IMG/VR virus record: IMGVR_UViG_3300042475_002348
Span: 1 to 48,200 of that record
DNA length: 48,200 bases
Source: a virus
Direction: 5' to 3' (one strand)
The notes beneath the pieces were generated by a model, which was given only the letters and a program-made list of their open reading frames with translations, searched no databases and had not been told where the DNA came from. The stretch's first letter is position 1. Each line of letters begins with the position of its first letter. Below, piece by piece: positions 32,355 to 41,215 of the stretch. Made by a program: the position numbers and the translations under genes.

Positions 32355-34364
32355 ATGAACCTGATCGACACGTTTATAGATTTCGAAACGCGTAGCCGTG
32401 CTGACATAAAGAAAGTTGGCACGGTGAACTATGCGACTCACCCGAGCACTGAAGCTACGTTACTCACGTATGCTTTCGGTCGCTCAGGTTCTATTAAAGT
32501 TTGGAAGCGTGGCGACCCGATACCTGCTGACCTAATCGATGTTATGGTCAATCCGCACAAGTATAGAATGATTGCCCATAACATCTTTTTCGATTACTTA
32601 ATCTGGACGATGGTGTTCTCTAAGCTATTGCCTGCTCATCATGTGTTCAAGCGCCCTGAGATTCAGAACCTTGAAGACAACATGGCACTGACATCTTACT
32701 TCCGTGTAGGTGCAGGACTCGACGCTGCGGCAGCAATGCTCCGACTGCCTTACTCAAAAGATAAAGAAGGTCGGCGCTTGATGCTTAAGCAGTGCGCACC
32801 AAACGCTAAGACAGGACAATTCGTAGAGCTCACGCCTGAAGAGATGACTTCGTTTATTAATTACGGTGTGACCGATACTCGCCTACTTCGTGATATTTAC
32901 TACATGATACCTAAGCTTCCAGCTAACGAGCGATGGGCATGGGAGTGGACGTTTAGACGTAACTGTCGCGGCGTACGTGTAGACATGGAATTGGTGAGAG
33001 AGATGGATGCCATCATCCAAGAAACAATGCCTGCCCTAACGGCAGAGTTTGAGCATTGGACTTGTGGGCAGGCACAGATAAACTCTCCGGTTAAATGCCT
33101 GCCATGGTTCAGACAGTTCTGGCCATGGATTGATAACATGCAGGCAGATACTATCCGAGACATGATGGCAGAAGATCGCCAAGTTCCTCCTCATGCTAGA
33201 CGTGCACTGGAGTTGAAAGAGCTGGCAGGATCCACCTCGATTGCTAAGGTGCAAGTCGCTATTAGAGAAGCTTATAATGGAAAGATATTCGGACTCTACG
33301 CCTACGGACATGCGCAAACTCGACGTTGGGCAGGACGTGGCATTCAGATTCAAAACTTCCCCCGACCTGATCAGAAACCTTATGACCCTATCATCAAAGA
33401 TTTAAACGTCATCGATCTTGCAACCGAGTTCAGACGCAGAAAGAACCTAGGACTTAAAGACCCTATCGGCTTTGTAAAGAATCACCTTCGACGTATATGG
33501 CTTGCCGATCCAGGTAAAGAATTTATTTGCGGTGACTTCTCTAAGATCGAACCGACTGTGCTGTACTGGCTGGTCGGCAAGGGCCCAATACCGCCGAAGT
33601 GGTATGAAGAGATGGCCGCTGCGATCTTTAGTAAACCTGTATCGGAAATATCAAAGGACAGCGAAGAACGCCAGTTAGGTAAAGCTGCTGCGCTAGGAGC
33701 AGGGTACGGCATGGGGCCACCAAAATTTAAGGCAGACGTTTACAAAAAAGAAGCCATGGTCATCACTGAAGAGATGGCAAAAATATCAATAGATACTTAC
33801 CGCCGAGTGAACCACGAGATCGTGGCACTATGGGGTGATCTTGAAAGCGCATTTAAGAAAGCTATCATGGGACACTCAAGCATGTTGTGTAATGGAAAGA
33901 TTCACGTCACTCCGATGCAACACCCATGGAAAGGTGTGCAGATTAGACTGCCTTCAGGCAATCACCTGTACTACCACTACGCTCACCTTAAAGAAGAACC
34001 AGTGCTCTACAAAGAAGGTGAGTTCGCCGGTCAGCCTATCGTTCGTAACGGTCGTCCAGTTACCCGCGAGGTTATGATCTATATGGACAACGAGCAAGGA
34101 AGATTCGAGGCTAAGAAAGTTTACGGTGGATTACTCACCGAGCACGTCACGTCCTGCACTGCCAGAGACATTATGGTTCCTGCCATGTGGAGATTAGAAC
34201 AAGCAGGATTCGACGTTACCGGAACTATCCACGATGAACTATGGGCACAGGCAGAGCCTGGACGCAAGGAAGAGTTTGAAAGAATCATGTGTATTAACCC
34301 GTCTTGGTGCAAAGATATGCAGATCAGTGCTGGACTTGAATGCGGTGTTCGCTATCTTAAGTAA
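32355..34364 (+). CDS. Family A DNA polymerase with 3'-5' exonuclease
   Basis: This is a 669-residue replicative polymerase. Exonuclease motifs: D9-F-E11, HN...D around 74-80, and Y170-GVT-D174. Polymerase motif A: CGDFSKIEP with D394. Motif B: RQLGKAAALGAGYGMG with K443. Motif C: H626-D-E628. All catalytic residues are present. It is the phage PolA of the DUF2800/DUF2815/VirE cassette and copies the genome. It has no C-terminal tag (ends VRYLK). Confidence 0.95.
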   Translation: MNLIDTFIDFETRSRADIKKVGTVNYATHPSTEATLLTYAFGRSGSIKVWKRGDPIPADLIDVMVNPHKYRMIAHNIFFDYLIWTMVFSKLLPAHHVFKRPEIQNLEDNMALTSYFRVGAGLDAAAAMLRLPYSKDKEGRRLMLKQCAPNAKTGQFVELTPEEMTSFINYGVTDTRLLRDIYYMIPKLPANERWAWEWTFRRNCRGVRVDMELVREMDAIIQETMPALTAEFEHWTCGQAQINSPVKCLPWFRQFWPWIDNMQADTIRDMMAEDRQVPPHARRALELKELAGSTSIAKVQVAIREAYNGKIFGLYAYGHAQTRRWAGRGIQIQNFPRPDQKPYDPIIKDLNVIDLATEFRRRKNLGLKDPIGFVKNHLRRIWLADPGKEFICGDFSKIEPTVLYWLVGKGPIPPKWYEEMAAAIFSKPVSEISKDSEERQLGKAAALGAGYGMGPPKFKADVYKKEAMVITEEMAKISIDTYRRVNHEIVALWGDLESAFKKAIMGHSSMLCNGKIHVTPMQHPWKGVQIRLPSGNHLYYHYAHLKEEPVLYKEGEFAGQPIVRNGRPVTREVMIYMDNEQGRFEAKKVYGGLLTEHVTSCTARDIMVPAMWRLEQAGFDVTGTIHDELWAQAEPGRKEEFERIMCINPSWCKDMQISAGLECGVRYLK

Positions 34365-34372
34365 GGAGAATT

Positions 34373-34642
34373 ATGGAAAAGCATAAAGATAAATTTTATT
34401 TTGCGGTGGGTAAGCTCTTGACCCAAACAATGAAGGAACGCAAACTAACTATTCCGGCGATAAAGAGGGCCTCCGGTCTTCAGTACACGACGATTAAAAG
34501 AATGATGAACGGCGATGGATTCATGTTCCATCAAATCGTCGCTCTTGCTGACGCACTGAAACTGGAAGTTTCCACTATCGCAGAATACGCATTGAACTAT
34601 GAGGGATCACATGACACGCAAGAAATCGACGACCTCATCTGA
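34373..34642 (+). CDS. XRE-type helix-turn-helix protein ending in IDDLI, 89 aa
   Basis: It has a HTH core, LTIPAIKRASGLQYTTIKRM (residues 25-44), and a following helical segment typical of XRE-type regulators. The tail is HDTQEIDDLI. It may be a transcription regulator of the block or a DNA adaptor for replication. The next gene overlaps it by 32 bp in another frame. Confidence 0.75.
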   Translation: MEKHKDKFYFAVGKLLTQTMKERKLTIPAIKRASGLQYTTIKRMMNGDGFMFHQIVALADALKLEVSTIAEYALNYEGSHDTQEIDDLI

Positions 34643-35162
34643 GGAGAAGGCAGAGAAGCCTAAGAAAAAGATTAATGGAGCGAAGAAAGGTAAAACATTC
34701 GAAAGAGAGGTAGCAAATCTAATAGGGCATATCTTTCCTGAAGCAGCCAGACACCTCGAGTATCAAGCATCCAGAGTAATCGGAGCTGACCTCGATGGTA
34801 CTGATCGCTTCTTATTCCAGCTTAAGAACCATCAGAACTATTGTTCGATTGGAACGATTAGAGAAGTTCATAAACAAAACGAAACAGATATTCCTGTTCT
34901 TGTTACTAAAGGTAACAGGATGGAGACCATGGCCGTACTCCCATTTCGGGATTTTGTCACCCTCCTTGAGGTGGTGTACGGCCTCTCTTCTAGATGGGAA
35001 GTCGCTGCGACTCAGCAGCATATCAAGACATCCCTATCTGGGAAAAAGGTGATTGAAGTGGAATACCTGGAGCCTGACGAAGTCGTGTTTGTAGAGGAGA
35101 GCGGAAACAAAAAGCTTCTCCATCTAGTGGAACAAACTGCCTGCATCGACGATTTAATTTAA
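34611..35162 (+). CDS. PD-(D/E)XK nuclease, Holliday-junction-resolvase-like
   Basis: The start at 34611 (MTRKKSTTSSEE) is preferred because GAGGG lies 5 bp upstream; an ATG at 34599 lacks one. A Lys-rich tail (residues 1-28) precedes KTFEREVANLIGHIF (E31/E33), GADLDG (D60, D62) and FLFQLKNHQ (Q70-x-K72), the E...D...(E/Q)xK layout of Hjc/VRR-NUC-like nucleases. Replication cassettes of this type usually contain such a nuclease. It ends ACIDDLI. Confidence 0.8.
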   Translation: MTRKKSTTSSEEKAEKPKKKINGAKKGKTFEREVANLIGHIFPEAARHLEYQASRVIGADLDGTDRFLFQLKNHQNYCSIGTIREVHKQNETDIPVLVTKGNRMETMAVLPFRDFVTLLEVVYGLSSRWEVAATQQHIKTSLSGKKVIEVEYLEPDEVVFVEESGNKKLLHLVEQTACIDDLI

Positions 35163-35174
35163 CTTTAACCACGG

Positions 35175-37256
35175 GTGACACCAGTGAAAGACTTACAAGC
35201 AATTCGTTTTATTAGAGGGACAAAAGTTTCTCACGACTATTCAGGAACAGACGTAAACACCTTCTCCTACAGAGAACTTGTGTCTCGAAACATCGAGTGT
35301 ATCGGTATTCCTGCCAGGCAGAACGGACTTCTGATCATCGACATTGATGTTGCAGGGCCATCACATCAGCAAGACGGACGCGAATGGTGGAAAGCTTTTC
35401 TCAAAGAGAAGAACCTTCTAACCCCTACCTACACAGTGCGCTCCCCGTCTGGAGGCTACCATTTCTATTACCGACTTCCCGAATGGATTAACCCTGACAC
35501 CTTCACGCCTCCAAGTCAGCTCGCTCCTGGAGTCGATATAAAATATAACGGATGGGTAGGTGCTCCTCCTTCACCAGGGTATGACATCGAGTACGGAACC
35601 CTCGCCGATATTATAGATGCACCACGCTCTCTTCTTGATTACATCGCCGATCTCATTAACGATCGTCCGATGAAGACTTTCGATGGTCTGACTATTCCAG
35701 AGATGCACCGACCATTTACTCCTAAGCAGATCGAAGACCTGAGAGGAAAGCTTGAGTGGATGAAACAAAACGCAACGCTGAGTTACTCTGAGTGGCGGGA
35801 CGGTTTGTTCGCTATGAAAGCAGGAATCGAAGATTATGATGTGCTTAATGAGTTCATCGATCTTTGGACTATGGGCAAATCTTATCAGCCAGGCGATGAG
35901 CACAAAGCTCGAGACATCGTAGAGAAAGCAAGTGCCCAAGGTGGCGTAGGCCCTGGAACTTTACTGAACCTATGTCAGCAGCACATGCAAATGCACAAGA
36001 CTGTCTCAGCCGAAACACCTTTCACTGTTCAAGAAATTCTTGATCGCTCCGGTGTTCAGCTAACCTTTGATAAGTCAGGCATGGTGCAGGTCTATCCATC
36101 AGAGAACAATGCGGCTGATCTAATCGCAGCTATTTTTGATGTGAAGGATCTTTACCACGATGTTAGACAAGACCTCTACATATTCAAAGGTCATCCCTCT
36201 TCGGACGTTGATATTGTGAATAAGCTTATACCTATGATCCAGAGCCCTCACGAAGGTCTAGGATTGCAGAAGCTTAAGAAAGGTTTGATTGCCCATGGAC
36301 TTGATATCCTCATGTCTAGAAGGCAAGTAGACCCTCATAAGCAGTATCTCCTAGGGCTAACATGGGATGGCGTACCTCGAGTGGAAAACTTCTTTACTCG
36401 GTACTGCGGTGTCACAGATAAAGAATATGTGCGCATCGTGTCTAAGAACTTTTGGGTGAGCCTTGCTGCTCGTGGCGTCAGACCTGGTAGTAAGGTGGAC
36501 AGCATGGTGGTGCTTGAAGGGCAAGAAGGAATTAATAAATCGTCGTTGATTGAAGCTATTGCAGGTGAATACGCCTACGCGCCGGATAGCCGTGATGGAT
36601 TGGAGAACCTGGACATACTTCGACAGATGCACCAATCGGTGATTACCGAGCTTCCTGAGCTTATGGGAATACTGCATCAGCCTGCCGAAAAGGTTAAGGC
36701 GTTTCTCTCTAACCGCTGTGATACTATTCGTGCCTTGTTTGCCAAGAAAGCCATGAAGAATATGAGGGGGTTCATATTTGTAGGGACGACGAACTCTTCT
36801 CGTTATCTTTCTAAAGCTGCGGGACTGCGGCGTTTCTGGCCCATAAGAATACCTAACTCGAAGCGTGTGGATCTTGCTGCGGTTAAGAGCGACCGCGATC
36901 AGTTGTATGCTGAGGCCGTACATTTGTTTAAGAACGGGGTGGAGTGGTGGCATGTACCGAGCGACATGCTTGAGGCAGAGACTGGATTGCGTGTGACTCA
37001 GGAGCCTTTGGTGGGCCCGATAAAAGATATGGCGCACAGATTTGGCGCAGGCTGGACGATCTCTGAGATTTACACTGAGCTCTCTAGTAGAGGCTTTATG
37101 AAGTCAGGCCTTGATAATCAAAGTGTGGAAAGGATTGAGCATTCGCTTCGATTGGCAGGCTGCATAGAAATCGACGACCCCCGAGGTATTGTATGGAAAA
37201 AGCCCTTCGATACTTCGATGTTTGAGTCTAGTCAAGGGATTGAGAGTTTTATCTGA
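35175..37256 (+). CDS. Primase-polymerase / VirE-family helicase fusion
   Basis: This 693-residue protein starts at GTG 35175. Residues 1-160 are an AEP prim-pol domain with D56-I-D58, SGGYHFYY (H96) and D121-I-K. Residues about 395-590 are the VirE-family ATPase: GLTWDGVPRVENF, Walker A GQEGINKSS (K455; the usual Gly before Lys is Asn454), Walker B SVITELPEL and a RRFWPI sensor. It makes primers and unwinds DNA at the fork. It ends GIESFI. Confidence 0.93.
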   Translation: MTPVKDLQAIRFIRGTKVSHDYSGTDVNTFSYRELVSRNIECIGIPARQNGLLIIDIDVAGPSHQQDGREWWKAFLKEKNLLTPTYTVRSPSGGYHFYYRLPEWINPDTFTPPSQLAPGVDIKYNGWVGAPPSPGYDIEYGTLADIIDAPRSLLDYIADLINDRPMKTFDGLTIPEMHRPFTPKQIEDLRGKLEWMKQNATLSYSEWRDGLFAMKAGIEDYDVLNEFIDLWTMGKSYQPGDEHKARDIVEKASAQGGVGPGTLLNLCQQHMQMHKTVSAETPFTVQEILDRSGVQLTFDKSGMVQVYPSENNAADLIAAIFDVKDLYHDVRQDLYIFKGHPSSDVDIVNKLIPMIQSPHEGLGLQKLKKGLIAHGLDILMSRRQVDPHKQYLLGLTWDGVPRVENFFTRYCGVTDKEYVRIVSKNFWVSLAARGVRPGSKVDSMVVLEGQEGINKSSLIEAIAGEYAYAPDSRDGLENLDILRQMHQSVITELPELMGILHQPAEKVKAFLSNRCDTIRALFAKKAMKNMRGFIFVGTTNSSRYLSKAAGLRRFWPIRIPNSKRVDLAAVKSDRDQLYAEAVHLFKNGVEWWHVPSDMLEAETGLRVTQEPLVGPIKDMAHRFGAGWTISEIYTELSSRGFMKSGLDNQSVERIEHSLRLAGCIEIDDPRGIVWKKPFDTSMFESSQGIESFI

Positions 37257-37260
37257 TGGC

Positions 37261-37322
37261 GACCGCATGAAGTTTCTCTGTTGATCTGAGGGAATCGGAA
37301 CAGATACTTGCTCCATGTGGTC
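37261..37322. other. Nested hairpin between converging gene blocks
   Basis: The interval 37257-37510 has no gene. Outer arms GACCGCATG (37261-37269) and CATGTGGTC (37314-37322) pair with one G-U. They enclose TCTGTT (37277-37282) and AACAGA (37299-37304). The whole could fold as a two-tier RNA of about 62 nt on the plus-strand message, then AGATAAAAAC. The rest of the interval has only short hairpins (for example TCCTG/CAGGA near 37457-37474). It is a possible terminator or processed RNA. Confidence 0.4.
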
Positions 37323-37510
37323 AGATAAAAACTAACATAAGCTTTCTATTGATACAAGAAAAGTGAATTGATTTACACTAAAAACTCATACCAACCACAA
37401 GACTGGTTCTTGCAGGGGTTGCCGAGCAATGGTGTCATTTCTGCTAGACTGAATGCAGTCCTGAAGCCGGCCAGGAGTCTCCTTAACCTATGGCCCGTAG
37501 GTCAATTGAG

Positions 37511-37918
37511 TCAGGGCAATTTTCTAAACTGATCGAGCGTAAAGTTCGGGCAGGACTTACCTTTGTTAAACTCTCGGTGAAGCTTAACATCATTCCAGGT
37601 TAAGTGGTATTTCTTGAGCAGTTTCTCGACGAGTCTTCGACCTGCTTCGAACTGAGGGGAATCAAAATTTTTAAATGTTCGCCCAGAAAAACAAATACCG
37701 AGAGTATAGGCATTGTGCATTTCAACATGTGCACCCACTTGATGTTCTGGACGGCCAGACATTACTAGCCCTTTGCGGGTGATGAAGTAATGATAGCCTA
37801 CATCAGCAAACCCCCGAGCGAGATGCCATTGGCGAATCACTTCGATGTTATCGTGGGCTTCAACGTCGGAGTCGCTGCAATGTAGAACGATAGTTTTAAT
37901 CCGTCGAAGGGTGGTCAT
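37511..37918 (-). CDS. Endolysin: N-acetylmuramoyl-L-alanine amidase (T7 lysozyme-like)
   Basis: A 135-residue amidase_2/PGRP-fold enzyme that cuts the amide bond between muramic acid and the peptide. Zinc ligands are H13 (VLHCSDS), H114 and C123 (LHREFNKGKSCPNF); Y42 and K121 match the T7 catalytic pair. Length is as in T7 lysozyme, with no cell-wall-binding domain or signal peptide, so release needs a holin. It is the last gene of the leftward block. Whether it also inhibits an RNA polymerase, as T7 lysozyme does, is doubtful because no phage polymerase gene was seen. Confidence 0.92.
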   Translation of the reverse strand: MTTLRRIKTIVLHCSDSDVEAHDNIEVIRQWHLARGFADVGYHYFITRKGLVMSGRPEHQVGAHVEMHNAYTLGICFSGRTFKNFDSPQFEAGRRLVEKLLKKYHLTWNDVKLHREFNKGKSCPNFTLDQFRKLP

Positions 37919-38178
37919 TACTTAATTCCTATGAAGGCCAAGAACCGTAGCCACACCACCATCAGCCACGAAATCTGATCCACATCTTCTGGTTTAATCT
38001 GACTGTCCACGAACGAAGCAAATTTTTCATCCAGGCCCTCAGCCTCTAGGTTCCTTAGAATATCTGCCTGATCAGCGGGAGCAGTTCTTGTGCTGGTCTC
38101 GCCTTCTGAATTGCAATACGATACCGCAATACAAAGGTTGCCATCCTCATCTAGGTAGTAGCATTCACCTGTTTTCAT
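37918..38178 (-). CDS. Small protein with C-terminal hydrophobic segment, 86 aa
   Basis: An acidic N-terminal body of about 68 residues is followed by one strongly hydrophobic C-terminal stretch (ISWLMVVWLRFLAFIGI). It could be tail-anchored in the membrane. Its place beside the amidase makes a lysis role (holin or regulator) possible, but the topology is not that of a classical holin. Overlaps the previous gene by ATGA. Confidence 0.65.
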   Translation of the reverse strand: MKTGECYYLDEDGNLCIAVSYCNSEGETSTRTAPADQADILRNLEAEGLDEKFASFVDSQIKPEDVDQISWLMVVWLRFLAFIGIK

Positions 38179-40100
38179 TTACCCACCGCCTTAAGAGTTA
38201 GTTCTGCAAGAGTGATTCCTGTTCCCGCCGCGGAAACAATAGCCCGCGCAAATTTCCATTGCTCGTTAGCAACCTTAGTATGAGCAATGCCTACCGAAGT
38301 TGTTAAGGTGTTGCCGGTTGTGTGCCAGTTTACGTTATCGTCCGAGAACTGAAGTGTAATTGTTGCGGGCGTTGTTTGAGCAGTACAGCGAATGAAGATG
38401 TTGAAGTCCTGGCAACCCTCCACTAATAGTGCTGGTGAAGTTGAGCTGAGTGTATTCGGAACTATTGTTCTATTAATTAGCTGAACAATTTTACTTGCTG
38501 GATTCGATAGTTGAATACGGTTAATGGCGCGAGTAAACGACGGCGTAGTACCCCCTACAGTCTGAACATATCTTATGCGCGTCCCTTCCATTCTGATTAT
38601 CGGACTACGATACATACCCACAGCAGTAATGCGAGGGAAGTCGTATACCTTGAACCAGTTGGTTCCGTTGTCGTCTGACTCCTCAATAGAAACATCGAGT
38701 GTTGGGTTTGTTCCGCTCACGGCAGTCACCGGAATATTCACCTGATACGACAAGCCACCAGTCGGTGTAGTTGTTGCCGTAGTTGTAGTTGTAGTTAGTG
38801 CCGCCGAGCCAACGTCTGCCACAGTTGCGTTAATTGCACTGACTGCGTTCACGTTCCACGTGCCCGACTGAGTAACAGGTTGTGCTGAGGCAAAGACAGT
38901 AGGCATCGGAGTGTTTAGGGACTGCGGCTTGATATTATGAATTGAAACCGACTGAGGGACATAGTTCTCAATCGAAACAAAGCCAATTGTCCAGGTTGTA
39001 GTTGACGCTGGCGCAGTCGATCCGTTGAGCACCCTAATCTGAAGTCTCAAATCTGTCTCTTGCGCAGGAATATTCTCCACGCGTGAAGCCCTTGTCACGG
39101 CCTGCGTACCTGTGGCCGAAGCCACAAGTTGATCCATCAATGTCGTTGTGCCGTCTTCTGATTGAATTATTCCAGCGTGTCCAGGGGAGGCCGTTGTGTT
39201 GATTGTGGCCGTCGTAAATCCTGAGTTCCACCCACGCCTCTGAGCATCGAAATCAACGCTGGTCGCGGTAGTGCCTTGGTAGCGCGCTTGGTAGTAGTTC
39301 CATCCGAAAAGTGAAACTGTGCCCGAACCAGATGCAGGCCATCCCGCTACGGTAAAGGTTACGTTATTACCCGAAACCGATGCAATTGCATACCTTCCAG
39401 GGATTGCACCCGCTACGCCGGAAATAATGCCGACATATATTGACTGCCCGACGTTTTGAGATGTGAAAGTATTATTCGGAATTGTCACAGTAATCGACGT
39501 GGCAGAGTTTACTGTCAGCGCCAGACCGTCTCCGATGACATCAACCAGCTCGACAAAAAAGTTTTGGTTTGCAATTCGCTGAGAGAGAATTGTCTTCCAG
39601 CGCATAATAAGAGAATCAGAGAATACTTCGTTCGATCTAATTACGGTCTCAGCATTAGCGGTCGTGCCTGAGGTAATAACTAAATTTCCCGCTGACTGCG
39701 AAACTGCCTGTCCCGCACCAGTTTGTAAGAGTGTAAAAAATTCTGAGTTAACACCCGAGGCAATTACGCTCGCAAAAGTTGTGCGCCATTTTTTTAGCGG
39801 CAGCGGGCGGATTGGTACATACTCATCATTTTGAGATGGCAGTGATGACTTGCCTATGTCATACAATACTTGAAGAACATCGCCCGAAGACTGCGTAGAA
39901 GTATCAAACTCAAGAGTTAAAATATTATTTGTGAATGAAGTAAAGCCAAGCCCCGACTTGCCTGTGGCATAGATCACTTGACCGCGAGTCATGTTGATAA
40001 CCGCCATCAACTTAGGCAACGAAAACCCTTCCATAGTAGAAAAGTTTAGCGTTCTGGCCGCAGGAACAAAGACGGGAGAGAAGTCGATTATCTGTTTCAT
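38175..40100 (-). CDS. Tail fibre / receptor-binding structural protein, 641 aa
   Basis: A long beta-rich Thr/Ser/Val-rich protein without a signal peptide. The body has many short strand-turn units and a run of Thr/Ala near residue 440 (ALTTTTTTATTTPTGG). Such composition is typical of fibre or adhesin modules. It may carry the receptor-binding tip or an accessory fibre. No enzyme motif is visible. Confidence 0.65.
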   Translation of the reverse strand: MKQIIDFSPVFVPAARTLNFSTMEGFSLPKLMAVINMTRGQVIYATGKSGLGFTSFTNNILTLEFDTSTQSSGDVLQVLYDIGKSSLPSQNDEYVPIRPLPLKKWRTTFASVIASGVNSEFFTLLQTGAGQAVSQSAGNLVITSGTTANAETVIRSNEVFSDSLIMRWKTILSQRIANQNFFVELVDVIGDGLALTVNSATSITVTIPNNTFTSQNVGQSIYVGIISGVAGAIPGRYAIASVSGNNVTFTVAGWPASGSGTVSLFGWNYYQARYQGTTATSVDFDAQRRGWNSGFTTATINTTASPGHAGIIQSEDGTTTLMDQLVASATGTQAVTRASRVENIPAQETDLRLQIRVLNGSTAPASTTTWTIGFVSIENYVPQSVSIHNIKPQSLNTPMPTVFASAQPVTQSGTWNVNAVSAINATVADVGSAALTTTTTTATTTPTGGLSYQVNIPVTAVSGTNPTLDVSIEESDDNGTNWFKVYDFPRITAVGMYRSPIIRMEGTRIRYVQTVGGTTPSFTRAINRIQLSNPASKIVQLINRTIVPNTLSSTSPALLVEGCQDFNIFIRCTAQTTPATITLQFSDDNVNWHTTGNTLTTSVGIAHTKVANEQWKFARAIVSAAGTGITLAELTLKAVGK

Positions 40101-40103
40101 AGC

Positions 40104-40403
40104 TTATCCAAAGATTAAAGCGTTAATAAAAGATTCCGTGTCCACGTAACTTTTGTTTGCCGCGTGACCATTAGCAGTCGGAGCAATCGTGGTAAGCGCA
40201 CCTGTCATTGTGTCTCCGGCCTTATTTACTTTTAAATCAAGTGCCGCTTGTTGAAGGGCACTTACAGGTTTATTGGCATCGCTGGTGTTGTCAACATTAC
40301 TGAGGCCAATGTTCACTTTGGTCAAAACTACGTCGCCTGTCTGGCCGTTTACTGAAGTGACGCTGCCAGCACTGCCCTCCGAAGGTATCTGGACAAAGCT
40401 CAT
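40104..40403 (-). CDS. Short tail-fibre-type protein, 99 aa
   Basis: It contains VTSVNGQTGDVVLTKVNIGL followed by SNVDNTSDANKP, the very common phage tail-fibre repeat, then a DLKVNKAGDTMTGAL segment. It is far shorter than normal fibres. It could be an attachment module working with the neighbouring fibre proteins, or a remnant of a longer fibre. Confidence 0.8.
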   Translation of the reverse strand: MSFVQIPSEGSAGSVTSVNGQTGDVVLTKVNIGLSNVDNTSDANKPVSALQQAALDLKVNKAGDTMTGALTTIAPTANGHAANKSYVDTESFINALIFG

Positions 40404-40750
40404 GTAAACCTCAAGTTAGCAGTGATCGAAGTGACTGTCCCTGTTCCTGACGTTCTTCGATAGACAATTCTCACCCACTTATAAAAAGGTGTCCGAATAT
40501 TAAACAGGCTTGATCCTGCGGCGGTTACAGGGTCGTTGCCAATGTCAACCCAAGAAGATGAATCAATATCTCCGGGCCTGTTGGTGACGGCACCCGACGC
40601 TTGAATAACAAGCGTTCCAGTAGGTGATCCTGTATATATGGCCTGAACGCTTATGCCTATGTAAGCCGCCACGTTGATGGGAGGAGCTTCAAAGTCGGCC
40701 CCCATACTGGAATTAGTGAGCAGGACAACATCGTCGGTTCTAAAAGACAT
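40400..40750 (-). CDS. Small beta-rich structural protein, 116 aa
   Basis: Predicted beta sandwich with TPFYKWVRIVYRRTSGTGTV near the end, a pattern also seen in the C-terminal region of the 641-residue fibre gene downstream (repeated strand after a conserved aromatic). It probably belongs to the fibre assembly. Its ribosome site lies in a small hairpin. Confidence 0.65.
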   Translation of the reverse strand: MSFRTDDVVLLTNSSMGADFEAPPINVAAYIGISVQAIYTGSPTGTLVIQASGAVTNRPGDIDSSSWVDIGNDPVTAAGSSLFNIRTPFYKWVRIVYRRTSGTGTVTSITANLRFT

Positions 40751-40756
40751 GAATCA

Positions 40757-40771
40757 CCTCTTTGATAGAGG
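40757..40771 (-). promoter_or_regulatory. Hairpin overlapping a ribosome site
   Basis: On the minus-strand message CCUCU pairs with AGAGG around AUCAA; AGAGG is the ribosome site of the gene starting at 40750. A second case like the one before the cement gene. The stem is only 5 bp. Confidence 0.35.
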
Positions 40772-40801
40772 ATACTTGGAATAAATAATCAGTGCAAGAA
40801 T

Positions 40802-41104
40802 TTAAGGCTTCTGCCTTCGCACTAGTACCCAATCACCACCTTTAAGCTGTGCTTGGGCCTCTACGTCCTCACCACTAATCTTAACCTCGACAGGCTCCCA
40901 ACGGCGGCAAATACCAAGGAAGGTACTAGCGCATCGACGGTAAGGGTAGGTGAATCCTATCAGCTTTCCTGACTCGTCCCAATCAGGAATCAGAGTGTCC
41001 ATTCTGTCCAAGGTTATTGGCAAAGGTTTCGGCGATGATGCGCAGCTCCCGACTGATATTGTCAAGAGCAAGCTGAGAGCGGTCACTGCGATTGAATTCC
41101 TCAT
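40802..41104 (-). CDS. Lipoprotein, candidate outer-membrane spanin
   Basis: A 100-residue protein with a signal peptide and lipobox ending at C21 (LLTISVGSC). The mature part is mixed polar with a Cys-rich centre (YRRCASTFLGICRRW). The gene overlaps the upstream 76-residue frame by 122 bp, an arrangement often seen in spanin pairs, but the partner lacks a membrane segment. The nearby membrane protein at 41515 could be the inner partner. Lysis role inferred. Confidence 0.65.
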   Translation of the reverse strand: MRNSIAVTALSLLLTISVGSCASSPKPLPITLDRMDTLIPDWDESGKLIGFTYPYRRCASTFLGICRRWEPVEVKISGEDVEAQAQLKGGDWVLVRRQKP

Positions 41105-41213
41105 ACCATTCCTTCTTTAATTTGATCACACGGTCAAGGTACTTGCGCCCCTCTTTGGTATTCCAGAGTTTTAATCCTTGCTCCAAAACAGAGAGCGCAA
41201 GTTTGAAATCCAT
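40983..41213 (-). CDS. Hypothetical helical protein overlapping the lipoprotein gene, 76 aa
   Basis: Helical and charged (GRKYLDRVIKLKKEWYEEFN), without signal or membrane segment. Its 3' third shares DNA with the start of the lipoprotein gene in another frame. The ribosome site GAAGAG is near. Function unknown. Confidence 0.65.
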   Translation of the reverse strand: MDFKLALSVLEQGLKLWNTKEGRKYLDRVIKLKKEWYEEFNRSDRSQLALDNISRELRIIAETFANNLGQNGHSDS

Positions 41214-41215
41214 GA

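Noticed and set aside
37413-37480. tRNA-like sequence (GGGGTTGCCGAGC with a class-II-like variable hairpin TCCTG/CAGGA)
   Set aside because: No T-arm GGTTCGA-type sequence, the anticodon stem does not pair properly and no acceptor partner is present. Another tRNA-like 5' half near 37491-37520 also lacks the rest.
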